A stretch of DNA of 24,911 nucleotides from positions 1 through 24,911 of the forward strand of contig CAZQAE010000071.1 in assembly GCA_964591275.1 (NCBI GenBank). Reading direction: 5' to 3'. Origin of the DNA: G963674685 sp964591275. Its GTDB lineage: Bacteria > Lernaellota > Lernaellaia > JACKCT01. The position numbers and the translations under genes are program-made. The notes beneath the pieces were generated by a model. It was not told the DNA's origin. It did not search any database and saw nothing but the letters and a program-made list of their open reading frames with translations. Positions 16,663-24,697 of the stretch are shown one piece after another (within the stretch, counting starts at the first letter, position 1; every line of letters starts with the position of its first letter).

Positions 16663-18711
16663 TTATTTCTTTATTTTCGATTTCGGCGCTGTCTTTGGTT
16701 TTTTCCCTTTGAGTTGCTTCTTTTCATAAGCAAGGCGCGTTTTATCAAAATTTTCCTGCATTGATTTGGCATCACCCGAAAAATCGTTGAGCGCATCAAC
16801 GGCGAAATCAAGGCCAAGGAATTTCAGTGTTTTCGGAGTCGGTATTCCGCGCTCATCCCATCCACGTGCCTTATAATACTTCGGCAGCATTTCGGACAAA
16901 GGAACTTTTGTTTTTGGATCGTCAGGATCCTGCGGCTCATCCGTTAATCGCTTGGGGAGGGTATCTTCGACTAGGCCTTCGCGCACGTTGAAAAGCCGTT
17001 CGAGGTTATAAACACGGTTACCTGCGGCCAGAAATGCGCCGGCGCCGAATTTCATGCCTGTCAATGTCGCAATGGATTTTGACTGTGGAATCATCGGCAA
17101 ATGAAAGGGGAGGGCGCCTGGAGGCAATTTAAACAACATCCCCATGAGATCGCCGCTGCTTCGCACGACGACATCCAGAGTTTTGGCTACCGCGCCATAA
17201 GCGCTAATCTTACCTGCTATCCCTGGAATAATCGCGTAACTGGTGAAAATGCACGAACCGCAGGTGCTGATCGCTTCGATAGTGTTTTGCTGAAAGATCA
17301 AAAGGCCGGTCTTGCCAAGCGTTGACAAGGGATCAACGTTCACCGGCCCCAGGTTCTCAAAATAAATCAGATAGCCGGAATTGATGTGGCAACCGCCGCG
17401 ATTCGCCGTTGCGTATCCAAGCCCCATGCCGACGGAGCGCCTGGGTTCATAAGCCGCCAACTCCATACCCTTGGCGTGCATGGCGTATTGCGGACCGCCG
17501 TATTTTTCCGCGAGACGCATTGAGCCTTCGGCCAGGTCATCCCCAAGGCCCTCACGATACGCGATTTGCGTCAGCAGCTTGTCAATCCCCTTGGTTTCTC
17601 CCCATTTTAATTTCGATTTCAGAAGGCCCTGCTCAGTCAACTCGGCAGCGCAACTGATCGTGGCGCCGGCGCTGATGGTATCCAGGCCGAGTTTGTCCAT
17701 TAGATAATTCCACTCGCATATCTTCCATAGATCATTGTTGCCGAAACTGGCGCCGAACATTCCCACGGTTTCATACTCCGGGCCTTTGACCTGTTTGCCG
17801 TCGATCTCCACAATCCGTCCACAGCGGATAGGACAGGAATAACAACCGTCGTTTTTCACGTTATAATTCTTCGACAAAGCCTCGGCATCGATATCGTCCG
17901 CGTGCTCATACTTTCCTTCCTGGAAATTTCGAGTGGGAAGAACAGAGAGTTTGTTGGCCTTGGCCAGGAGATTTAGAGTTCCGTATTTCGGCAGCGTGTT
18001 GCCTGTTACGGGGTGATCTCGAAGCTGTTTGACCCAGGCCTTATTGGCCTTCTTAAAGGCCTCCGGTTCAGCGATGGAGGGTTTTTGGTCGCCAATAGCG
18101 ACAACGGCCTTCACGTTTTTGCTTCCCATGACCGCTCCGACGCCGCCGCGACCGTGAGCACGTTCCTCGTTCATAATGCAGGCATAACGGACAATATTTT
18201 CACCGGCGGGGCCGATAACGATCATGCTCGCCTTTTTCCCATAGGTTTCACGCAGTTTTTCTTGCGTGGCAACGGTGTCCAATCCCCACAGGTCCTTCGC
18301 ATCGTGGAAAATTGTTTGGCCATTATTGATCTCGATAAAAATGGGACTTTTTGCTTTTTCAGCGAGGATCAAGGCGTCGAATCCGGCTCGTTTGAGATAC
18401 ATGCCAAAATTGCCGCCGGAATTTGAGGATGTGATGCCGCCTGTCAAAGGACTTTTTGTGGAGATATTGTAGCGGCTGGAGCAAGGAGCGCCGGCGCCGG
18501 TCAGGGGCGCCGTCGTTACAACCAGAATATTTTTATTGCCCAGGGGATCAATGCCCGGCTCAAGGTTGTCCCATAGAATTTTCGCCGCCAAGCCTTTGTT
18601 TCCGACAAAAAGCTCCCGGTCGGCATCAGAAATATCGTATGCGCGAGTCGCTTTTTTGGAAAGATCGATCCACAGCGCGTCGCCCATATATCCGCAGTAT
18701 TTGCTTGGCAT
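16663..18711 (-). CDS. aor: Tungsten-type aldehyde:ferredoxin oxidoreductase (682 aa)
   Basis: The start chosen is ATG 18711, six bases after GAGGAG; the in-frame TTG at 18717 abuts that site. The N-terminal AOR domain carries APCSSRYNISTKSPLTGG, NSGGNFGMYLKRAGFDALI, IGPAGEN and RAHGRGGVGAVMGSKNVKAV, the region that binds the two metallopterins and the metal. The [4Fe-4S] ligands are visible as Cys290, Cys293 and Cys297 (CYSCPIRC), with Cys484 or Cys487 (STCGSC) as the fourth. Also present are GLDTISAGATISCA, HAKGMELAAYEPR and ATANRGGCH. AORs use ferredoxin to interconvert aldehydes and carboxylates. The family is usually near 600-620 residues; this one has a longer C-terminus ending in a Lys-rich tail (KGKKPKTAPKSKIKK). 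It lies 27 bp after the MoaD-like gene. Tungsten rather than molybdenum is inferred from the family. Confidence 0.94.
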   Translation of the reverse strand: MPSKYCGYMGDALWIDLSKKATRAYDISDADRELFVGNKGLAAKILWDNLEPGIDPLGNKNILVVTTAPLTGAGAPCSSRYNISTKSPLTGGITSSNSGGNFGMYLKRAGFDALILAEKAKSPIFIEINNGQTIFHDAKDLWGLDTVATQEKLRETYGKKASMIVIGPAGENIVRYACIMNEERAHGRGGVGAVMGSKNVKAVVAIGDQKPSIAEPEAFKKANKAWVKQLRDHPVTGNTLPKYGTLNLLAKANKLSVLPTRNFQEGKYEHADDIDAEALSKNYNVKNDGCYSCPIRCGRIVEIDGKQVKGPEYETVGMFGASFGNNDLWKICEWNYLMDKLGLDTISAGATISCAAELTEQGLLKSKLKWGETKGIDKLLTQIAYREGLGDDLAEGSMRLAEKYGGPQYAMHAKGMELAAYEPRRSVGMGLGYATANRGGCHINSGYLIYFENLGPVNVDPLSTLGKTGLLIFQQNTIEAISTCGSCIFTSYAIIPGIAGKISAYGAVAKTLDVVVRSSGDLMGMLFKLPPGALPFHLPMIPQSKSIATLTGMKFGAGAFLAAGNRVYNLERLFNVREGLVEDTLPKRLTDEPQDPDDPKTKVPLSEMLPKYYKARGWDERGIPTPKTLKFLGLDFAVDALNDFSGDAKSMQENFDKTRLAYEKKQLKGKKPKTAPKSKIKK

Positions 18712-18738
18712 GCCCAACTCCTCGGTATTTTAGTTCCA

Positions 18739-18996
18739 TTAACCGCCGCCCAGCGGCGTAAAGAAAGCGAGTTTGTCTCCGTCGACAAGTTTTGTCCTTG
18801 ATCCGCGAATAAACAGCACGTTGCGACCGTTCAGTATCGCATTGGAAATCTTTAGAAGCTTGTGAAACTCCTCATTGTTTTCAAAAAGCATCTTCAGTTT
18901 TCTGAGAGCTTTCGCTACGTTTTTCGCATCTATGTCCACGCTTTGCGTTCTGGCTGCCGCTCTGAGCGATGAGAAAAAATATACGTGCACCGTCAA
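18739..18996 (-). CDS. MoaD/ThiS-family sulfur carrier (85 aa)
   Basis: The beta-grasp sulfur carrier pattern is clear: VHVYFFSSLRAAA at the start, VAKALRKLKMLF for the helix, AILNGRNVLF, then LVDGDKLAFFTPLGGG, ending in the Gly-Gly needed for adenylation and thiocarboxylation. The start is TTG 18996, eight bases after GGGGG; a nearby ATG lies in another frame. MoaD delivers sulfur to molybdopterin/tungstopterin. A copy directly upstream of AOR (27 bp apart) suggests dedicated cofactor supply. No MoaE or MoeB is present in the window. Confidence 0.88.
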   Translation of the reverse strand: MTVHVYFFSSLRAAARTQSVDIDAKNVAKALRKLKMLFENNEEFHKLLKISNAILNGRNVLFIRGSRTKLVDGDKLAFFTPLGGG

Positions 18997-19148
18997 AACG
19001 CATCCCCCGCAAGACTGAAATTTGAAGCTTATTAAACCGACATTGCAGTGTCAACACAGCGCCAGTGAGATAAGTTCTGGACTGCCAAGCATTTTTCAAC
19101 TATTTAGGCCAAGAATTGATTGAAGAGAAATTGAAAGGAACCGCCTGA

Positions 19149-20864
19149 ATGTACTCAAAATTATTATATATTCTTGCAGTGTTTCACTTTTTTCTTTTCC
19201 CTGTTGCCGCAGCTTTTGCTCAAAACGCTGAACCGGACGCTTACGGATACGCCTGGGACGATTCGCAGCCCTGGACTTGGGAGGATGTTTCCGACGGGAT
19301 CCTGGGACCGCGTGGAGACGACATTCTCAGTGAGTCGATTGAATTGGGTTTTCCTTTTGTTTTCTATGGTCGAATTGTTCAAAAGGCGCGCATTTCGACA
19401 AACGGACATGACAATGCGACTTCGTGGGATGTGCGCTGCGACGAAAGCGAAATCGACATCCGGGGCTACGCGGGCCTTTGGACGGACATCAACGTTTCCT
19501 CACTGGGTTCGATTTTTTACAAAACTGTCGGAGAAGTTGGAGTCAGAAAATTCATCGTTCAATACGACGCGGTTCCCATGCTGGACAACGACAACGACCT
19601 TGCGACATTCCAAATCGTGCTGATGGAAGGCGACAACGATATTTTGGTCAAGATCAACGATCCATTTGACAGTGCTTTGAAAAGTTCCAATCTTTCGATG
19701 CGCGGTTGGGGGCAGGGGGAATATATCAGTTCACAATGCGCGGCGCCTGTTGGGGTATCTGGCGCATCCTGGCGATTTAGCCACCCGGACAAAATAGACG
19801 CCATCCTTCGTCAACCACGCAGCGTTGCGAAAATCGTCAATTCGGTCGACCCGCAAAGCGAATACGTAGTCGATATCTTCAATGGAAATTCCGACCCCAT
19901 CAATTTCGCAGCCGAGGCGACCGGCTCCATCTGGCCGATTAGTTTGATGCCGGAATCCGGCACGATTGAGCCTGGCGCCATGCAGGCAATTCGCTTGACA
20001 GTTGACGCTTTTGGCGCTGGTCGTGATCGCGGCCAAAGGGATTTGACAACGCTCGGACTCTCTGGAGATCTGATGGTCGAATATGAATTTACAACGATAT
20101 TCGCCGAAAATTTTACCGGGACCAACATTGATGTCGCTGACCTTGCGACGCAGCCGATCGTTAACGGAATTTTGGGTGAGCAAGAGTATGATTTGGAAAA
20201 TCCTATTCGCATGGGAAACGACCGGCAAGTTTTGGCTCACTTTTCGTATTACGACGGGAAATTGCATTGGTTAGTGGAAGACTTGGCTTCCATGCAAGAC
20301 AGCGACAGTGATATTGGGTTTTATTTCGATCCCGGCGCGGACGGTTGGAGCGACCACGGAAACGACGGCAATTTTTGGTTCATTCTGGAAGAAGGAGAGA
20401 CACGGGTTGTATTTCGACCCATTACGGAAATCTTTGGGCATCCCCAATATGGTGATCTCGAAGCCGCGCAAGGTGTTGAATATGCCGCTTCCCTTTTTCA
20501 CGGCTACATGGTGCATGAGATGGAGATCGATGTGTCGAATTTTTTCCCTTTGCCTTCAGGAAAAGGTGTTTTGCCCTGCTGGTTTTATTTTCACAATCTG
20601 GAATCCGGTGAAATGGCTGATTGGCTGGGTCTTTCAGAAGATGGTCGACACCTCGATCCAATGGAGTACGGAACCTTGACGCACGAATCCTTTGAAATCC
20701 CCTTCGACGACGATTTGAATGACGATATGGATGATGATGACATTAACGACGATTCCGATGATGATTCCGGGGAGGGCGACTTAAACGATGACTCGGAGGA
20801 CTCTTTCGGTGATAATAATGTTTCGGGAGGCGATGACGACGACGATGATGGATGCGGTTGCTGA
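19149..20864 (+). CDS. Secreted protein with acidic tail ending in GCGC (571 aa)
   Basis: ATG 19149 follows AAAGGAA. The signal peptide is probably cleaved after AFA (residue 24). Residues about 29-220 form a nidogen-like extracellular domain: YGYAWDDSQPWTWEDVSDG, LGFPFVFYG, ISTNGH, GYAGLWTDIN, KFIVQYDAVP, TFQIVLMEGDNDI, MRGWG. An Ig-like stretch follows (about 225-310). Residues about 320-515 resemble a CBM9/DOMON-type beta-sandwich (QPIVNGILGEQEYD ... GKLHWLVEDL ... IGFYFDPGADG). Residues 520-571 are Asp/Asn/Ser-rich and end in Gly-Cys-Gly-Cys with no transmembrane segment or basic tail. The N-terminal domain is paralogous to that of the next gene. Carbohydrate binding and C-terminal anchoring are inferences. 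Confidence 0.86.
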   Translation: MYSKLLYILAVFHFFLFPVAAAFAQNAEPDAYGYAWDDSQPWTWEDVSDGILGPRGDDILSESIELGFPFVFYGRIVQKARISTNGHDNATSWDVRCDESEIDIRGYAGLWTDINVSSLGSIFYKTVGEVGVRKFIVQYDAVPMLDNDNDLATFQIVLMEGDNDILVKINDPFDSALKSSNLSMRGWGQGEYISSQCAAPVGVSGASWRFSHPDKIDAILRQPRSVAKIVNSVDPQSEYVVDIFNGNSDPINFAAEATGSIWPISLMPESGTIEPGAMQAIRLTVDAFGAGRDRGQRDLTTLGLSGDLMVEYEFTTIFAENFTGTNIDVADLATQPIVNGILGEQEYDLENPIRMGNDRQVLAHFSYYDGKLHWLVEDLASMQDSDSDIGFYFDPGADGWSDHGNDGNFWFILEEGETRVVFRPITEIFGHPQYGDLEAAQGVEYAASLFHGYMVHEMEIDVSNFFPLPSGKGVLPCWFYFHNLESGEMADWLGLSEDGRHLDPMEYGTLTHESFEIPFDDDLNDDMDDDDINDDSDDDSGEGDLNDDSEDSFGDNNVSGGDDDDDDGCGC

Positions 20865-20955
20865 TTGGCGAAAACGCCTATCGTAAATATCAATATTGCA
20901 ACATTTCTTCATTTGCTCATATTAGTGCAAATAGCTTTTTAAAACGCCTTATCAA

Positions 20956-20983
20956 TTGACAGTTTTTTGGGTGAGGATATAAT
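20956..20983 (+). promoter_or_regulatory. Consensus promoter for the Asp-rich lipoprotein gene
   Basis: TTGACA (20956-20961) and TATAAT (20978-20983) are both perfect matches, 16 bases apart. The leader to ATG 21081 would be about 90 bases. The spacer contains a run of six T. Confidence 0.85.
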
Positions 20984-21080
20984 CAGCGCTAATGAGCTGT
21001 GACAGGCTGGGAGATTCAAAAGAGAGGGCGACGAAATCTGTTCAATGCCGATTTTTCGGCAAGAAAGGAGTGAGTGGATC

Positions 21081-22802
21081 ATGAGTAAAATGCTAAAGGT
21101 AATTTTTCTGCTGCTGTTGTCGGGAACTCTGTGTTTCTCGCTGGCTTGCGGCGACGATGACGATGACGATGACTCTGGCGACGATGATGACGACACGGGA
21201 GCTGATGACGACGCCGACGACGACGATGTTGACGACGACGATGTTGACGACGACGTTGACGACGATGTTGACGATGATGTTGACGACGATGTTGATGACG
21301 ACGTAGACGATGACGTTGATGACGACGTGGACGATGACGTTGATGACGACGTTGACGACGACGTTGATGACGACGTTGATGATGACGTGGACGATGATGA
21401 CGACAATCCAATCCCTGGAGAGGGCGGACCAGACGGTTTCGGTTACACTTGGAGCAGTATGGTCGAACCCTTCGTCTGGGAAGACATTTCTGACGGGAAC
21501 CTCGGGCCGGCCGGCGATGATGCGCTGAGTCCCGAACTCGACATGGGCTTCAACTTCTCGTTCTACGGATCTGTCGCCAAGGGTTCACCGGTACAGATAT
21601 CCACCAATGGTCACCTGACCTGGGACGGGTCTACGACTTTCTCTGTTGATTGCGTCGGCGACGCTATTAATGGTTACGCCGGTTTCTGGACGGACATGAA
21701 CGCGGCCTCCATGGGCGCTATCTATTACAAGACCGTCGGAACCGCTCCGAGCCGAAAATTCATCACGCAGTGGGATGCTGTTCCCGCGTACGGCGACGAC
21801 GCTGATGTGGCGACGTTCCAGGTGGTGCTTGAGGAAGGCTCCAACGATATCGTCATCTATATCAAAGACGGTTTCGATGTTCCATTGAGCAACATGGCTA
21901 TCCGCGGATGGGAAGCCGGACATTACCTGAGCGCTTATTGCGACCAGCCTGTTGCTAGCACAAGCCGAACCACCGATTTCGCGGTGCGCTTCAGCTATCC
22001 TGATGATATAGCCTTCGTCGATCTCCAGCCGGCTGTAGCCAGCGGCTTGGGCGATCTTGGCGATGCTATTGTTTATGAAATGTCGGTCATCAATCTTACC
22101 GGCGCAGATGCGACATTCACCATCGATTGCACGGGAAATGTTTGGGATACTGCTTGCCCAGCGGATGTTTTTGTCGCCAATGTCGGCGTGGAAACCTTCG
22201 ATGTAACCGTGACGATTGCGCCTGGCGCCACGTATGGCGACTCGGACGCAGTCACGGTCGGCGTTACCGATGGCACCTACACAGATGACTCAGTTCTAAC
22301 GACAATGGCCAGTAACGAGATTTTTACCGATGATGGAGTTGCCGAAAACGGTGGTTACTTTTATGGCGAAGGAAGCATGGTGCTCAAACGATTCACACCT
22401 GGCTCCTACCCGGCGAATGTCTCAAATGTGCGATTCTACCTCTCGACCAATGCCGGCATTACGAGCAACTTTGAGGCCGTAGTGTACCATGACGCAACCG
22501 GCGGCGATCCTGCGGATGCCGTGCAGTTGTGGGCCTCCGGTCCACAAACGACAGTGCCTCCGACCTGGCCTGCCGGCGATTTTTTCAACTATCCGGTTCT
22601 CGCCAGGTTTGCTGACATCGACGCAGGCGATTTCCTTATCGGCATCATGTGGCACAACTCTGAAGGACCCTACGTGGGCATAGATGAAAGCGTCGCAGCC
22701 GATCCAGACAGCCTTGGATATTCCTGCTTTGAACTTCCATGCACATGGGCTGCGATGAACGACAGCTGGGCCGGTCAGGCCATGATCCGTTACGGCGGAT
22801 AA
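21081..22802 (+). CDS. Lipoprotein with 84-residue Asp-rich stalk and nidogen-like domain (573 aa)
   Basis: ATG 21081 follows AAAGGAG; an in-frame ATG at 21045 would put charged residues before the signal peptide. Residues 5-21 are hydrophobic and the lipobox SLAC ends at Cys23. Residues 25-108 contain 64 Asp, mostly as Val-Asp-Asp-Asp units (14 Val). Residues about 113-305 are a nidogen-like domain paralogous to the previous gene: GFGYTWSSM, FVWEDISDGNLGP, MGFNFSFYGS, ISTNGHLTW, GYAGFWTDMN, FITQWDAVPAYGDD, TFQVVLEEGSNDIVIYI, AIRGWEAG. An Ig-like region (about 310-400) and a C-terminal jelly-roll-like domain (about 415-573) follow. The stalk probably holds the domains away from the outer membrane. 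It has its own consensus promoter and terminator. Confidence 0.9.
   Translation: MSKMLKVIFLLLLSGTLCFSLACGDDDDDDDSGDDDDDTGADDDADDDDVDDDDVDDDVDDDVDDDVDDDVDDDVDDDVDDDVDDDVDDDVDDDVDDDVDDDVDDDDDNPIPGEGGPDGFGYTWSSMVEPFVWEDISDGNLGPAGDDALSPELDMGFNFSFYGSVAKGSPVQISTNGHLTWDGSTTFSVDCVGDAINGYAGFWTDMNAASMGAIYYKTVGTAPSRKFITQWDAVPAYGDDADVATFQVVLEEGSNDIVIYIKDGFDVPLSNMAIRGWEAGHYLSAYCDQPVASTSRTTDFAVRFSYPDDIAFVDLQPAVASGLGDLGDAIVYEMSVINLTGADATFTIDCTGNVWDTACPADVFVANVGVETFDVTVTIAPGATYGDSDAVTVGVTDGTYTDDSVLTTMASNEIFTDDGVAENGGYFYGEGSMVLKRFTPGSYPANVSNVRFYLSTNAGITSNFEAVVYHDATGGDPADAVQLWASGPQTTVPPTWPAGDFFNYPVLARFADIDAGDFLIGIMWHNSEGPYVGIDESVAADPDSLGYSCFELPCTWAAMNDSWAGQAMIRYGG
21153..21404 (+). repeat. Asp-codon low-complexity tract (12-bp VDDD periodicity)
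   Basis: The tract encodes residues 25-108 of the lipoprotein. Twelve-base units gtt-gay-gay-gay recur, with GAC and GAT freely interchanged and Val encoded by GTT, GTG or GTA. On the minus strand it reads as a spurious Ser/Thr-rich frame. Confidence 0.95.
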
Positions 22803-22822
22803 TTCCAATTATCTGGACAACC

Positions 22823-22854
22823 AAAAAGGGGAGGAACTAATCCTCCCCTTTTTT
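22823..22854 (+). terminator. Intrinsic terminator
   Basis: AAAAAGGGGAGGA / TCCTCCCCTTTTTT is a strong stem with an ACTAA loop ending in T6. It closes the lipoprotein gene 21 bases after its stop. Confidence 0.95.
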
Positions 22855-22897
22855 CGTCCTTGTTTGACTTGCACTGCCTGTCTTCAGGATACAGCCG

Positions 22898-24697
22898 ATG
22901 ACAAAAGACATTCGTATCAAAATGGGCCAACTCTTTATTCTCATTTCCATCCTTTTAATCTGCTCCTCATGTCGAGATATCCCCGAAACCACCGTGGCAT
23001 TTGATTTTGAAACGCCGAAAAACGTCATCCTAATCAGTATCGATACACTGCGTGCGGATCGGATTGGCGCTTATGGATATGACAAGCCGATTTCACCCAA
23101 TATCGATCAATTCGCGAAAGACTCCGTCATTTTTGAGCATGCCTATACTTCTTCCAATTGGACTTTGCCCGGGCACGCCGGGATGTTTACAGGCCTCATG
23201 TCCTCGGCGCATCGCGCCATCACGCACCGCGACTCCATCAGCCCGGACGTTTCGCTTATCACGGAATTGATGCAAAAATCGGGCATGAGCACCGGTGCTT
23301 TTGTCAGCCATATTTTTGTGTCGGAGAAATACGGATTTCGGCGCGGCTTCGACCATTTCTCCTTTGACGAATTGACTAGTGCCAAAAATATTAGTGACCA
23401 GGCGATTGCCTGGATCAACGACTTGAGCGGGCAAAAACGCTTCTTTGCTTTTCTACACTTTTTCGATGTTCACTTGCCGTATGGAAGAGACAAGTCTTTT
23501 AATGAACGCTTCGCTCCCGATTGTCCCTTTCCGGCTCAGTGGGCGAAGACCGTTGAGACGGCGTTGGCTGAGGATTGGGTTAAATTTCAGTGCTTCCAGA
23601 AATTGTACGACGCTGATATCGCCTACGTTGACGAACACATCGGTCGCTTTTTCGAGTTTTTGAAACAAAAGAAACTTTATGACGACACTCTGATCATCCT
23701 GACATCCGACCACGGGGAGTTATTCGGCGAACATGGCGGGGCAGGGCACGGCTTGACTCTTTTTGAAGAGGAGATCGCAGTTCCGTTGATCATGAAATTG
23801 CCGAAACAAAAAACGGGCGGATCTTCGATTTCGCCGCAGGTCAGCAACATTCAAATCGCGCCAACCATTATCGATGCCCTGGGTCTTAAAGGAATTCAGG
23901 CGGACCTGCCGAGTCTGCTGCCAAAAGCGGAAAGGGATAATTCTTATCCGAAATGGGTTGCAGCGGAATCACGCAAAACCGGTCCTGATCAGATCGCAAT
24001 AATCCAAGGAAGAAAAAAAGCCGTCCTTCCTCCTGCCTACGGCATTCAAGGTCGTCAACTGAGTCCGGCATACTTCGATCTTGATCAAGGTGAAGACGTT
24101 GATCTTTGGATGAAAAAGCCGACGGAGGCAAAAAACCTTGTTGCGATGGCGACAAACAGTGGATGGTACGGAAAGGCTTTATGTTATGAAATATCTTTCG
24201 CGCCGGAAACTTTGCGTGATTCGCTCACGCTCGAATTTCAAATCGCCAATGGAATCAAACCGAAAACGATTTCCACGACAAATAAAGTATTTGCGAAAGA
24301 CGGTATCAAGTTTCGCGCTCATGACGTGCAGGTATCCGAGCGGGGAGATGTGAAAATCGTAACACTAAACGCCGAGGAGCATCGCCGTGGCTTTACAATG
24401 GTTATTGATCCGCCCAATACGCCAGTGACCTTTCGCATTACATCCAAAAATTCGAAAAACAAACTGCCCGTTCTGTTGGGAAGCGCCGATAAAATCCTTA
24501 AAGAAGAATCCATCACGCTCTCCGGCCCAACAGGCGACCTTCGCCTTCCCGAAAATCTTCCGGCTCACTATCTTATGATAAGATCATACGAGGTTTTGCA
24601 TCTGGAGAGGCCCGATTCGGCCCCCTCGGCTAAGGCAAAAGCCCTCTCTAAACAGCAAGTGGAAATGCTGCGCTCTCTTGGATACGTGGGAATGTGA
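22898..24697 (+). CDS. Sulfatase-fold (alkaline phosphatase superfamily) lipoprotein, non-FGly (599 aa)
   Basis: A hydrophobic segment (residues 11-22) followed by ICSSC suggests a lipoprotein at Cys25, although the lipobox is not canonical. The sulfatase domain covers about 41-340: VILISIDTLRADRIGAYGY (metal ligand Asp49, with Asp in RAD), NWTLPGHAGMFTGL (nucleophile region), FLHFFDVHLPY, LTSDHGELFGEHG (Asp271-His272 metal ligands) and GHGLTLFEEEIAVPLIM. The formylglycine motif C/S-x-P-x-R is replaced by T-L-P-G-H, so Thr89 occupies the nucleophile position. A beta-rich C-terminal part (about 415-560) follows, ending in QQVEMLRSLGYVG, a tail common in envelope sulfatase-like proteins. A phosphatase, phosphodiesterase or phosphotransferase activity is as likely as sulfatase. 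Its stop overlaps the start of the next gene. Confidence 0.9.
   Translation: MTKDIRIKMGQLFILISILLICSSCRDIPETTVAFDFETPKNVILISIDTLRADRIGAYGYDKPISPNIDQFAKDSVIFEHAYTSSNWTLPGHAGMFTGLMSSAHRAITHRDSISPDVSLITELMQKSGMSTGAFVSHIFVSEKYGFRRGFDHFSFDELTSAKNISDQAIAWINDLSGQKRFFAFLHFFDVHLPYGRDKSFNERFAPDCPFPAQWAKTVETALAEDWVKFQCFQKLYDADIAYVDEHIGRFFEFLKQKKLYDDTLIILTSDHGELFGEHGGAGHGLTLFEEEIAVPLIMKLPKQKTGGSSISPQVSNIQIAPTIIDALGLKGIQADLPSLLPKAERDNSYPKWVAAESRKTGPDQIAIIQGRKKAVLPPAYGIQGRQLSPAYFDLDQGEDVDLWMKKPTEAKNLVAMATNSGWYGKALCYEISFAPETLRDSLTLEFQIANGIKPKTISTTNKVFAKDGIKFRAHDVQVSERGDVKIVTLNAEEHRRGFTMVIDPPNTPVTFRITSKNSKNKLPVLLGSADKILKEESITLSGPTGDLRLPENLPAHYLMIRSYEVLHLERPDSAPSAKAKALSKQQVEMLRSLGYVGM

Noticed and set aside
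19029..19054. Minus-strand promoter for the MoaD-AOR genes (TTGACA at 19049-19054)
   Set aside because: The -35 is perfect, but the best -10 candidate (TAATAA) is only 14 bases away, so I do not call it.
20876..20887. GGCG-AAAA-CGCC hairpin after the GCGC-tailed gene
   Set aside because: Only a 4-bp stem without a T-run; too weak to call a terminator.
20939..21406. Minus-strand Ser/Thr-rich open frame of 155 codons
   Set aside because: It is the reverse complement of the Asp-codon tract, with no ribosome site and no domain.
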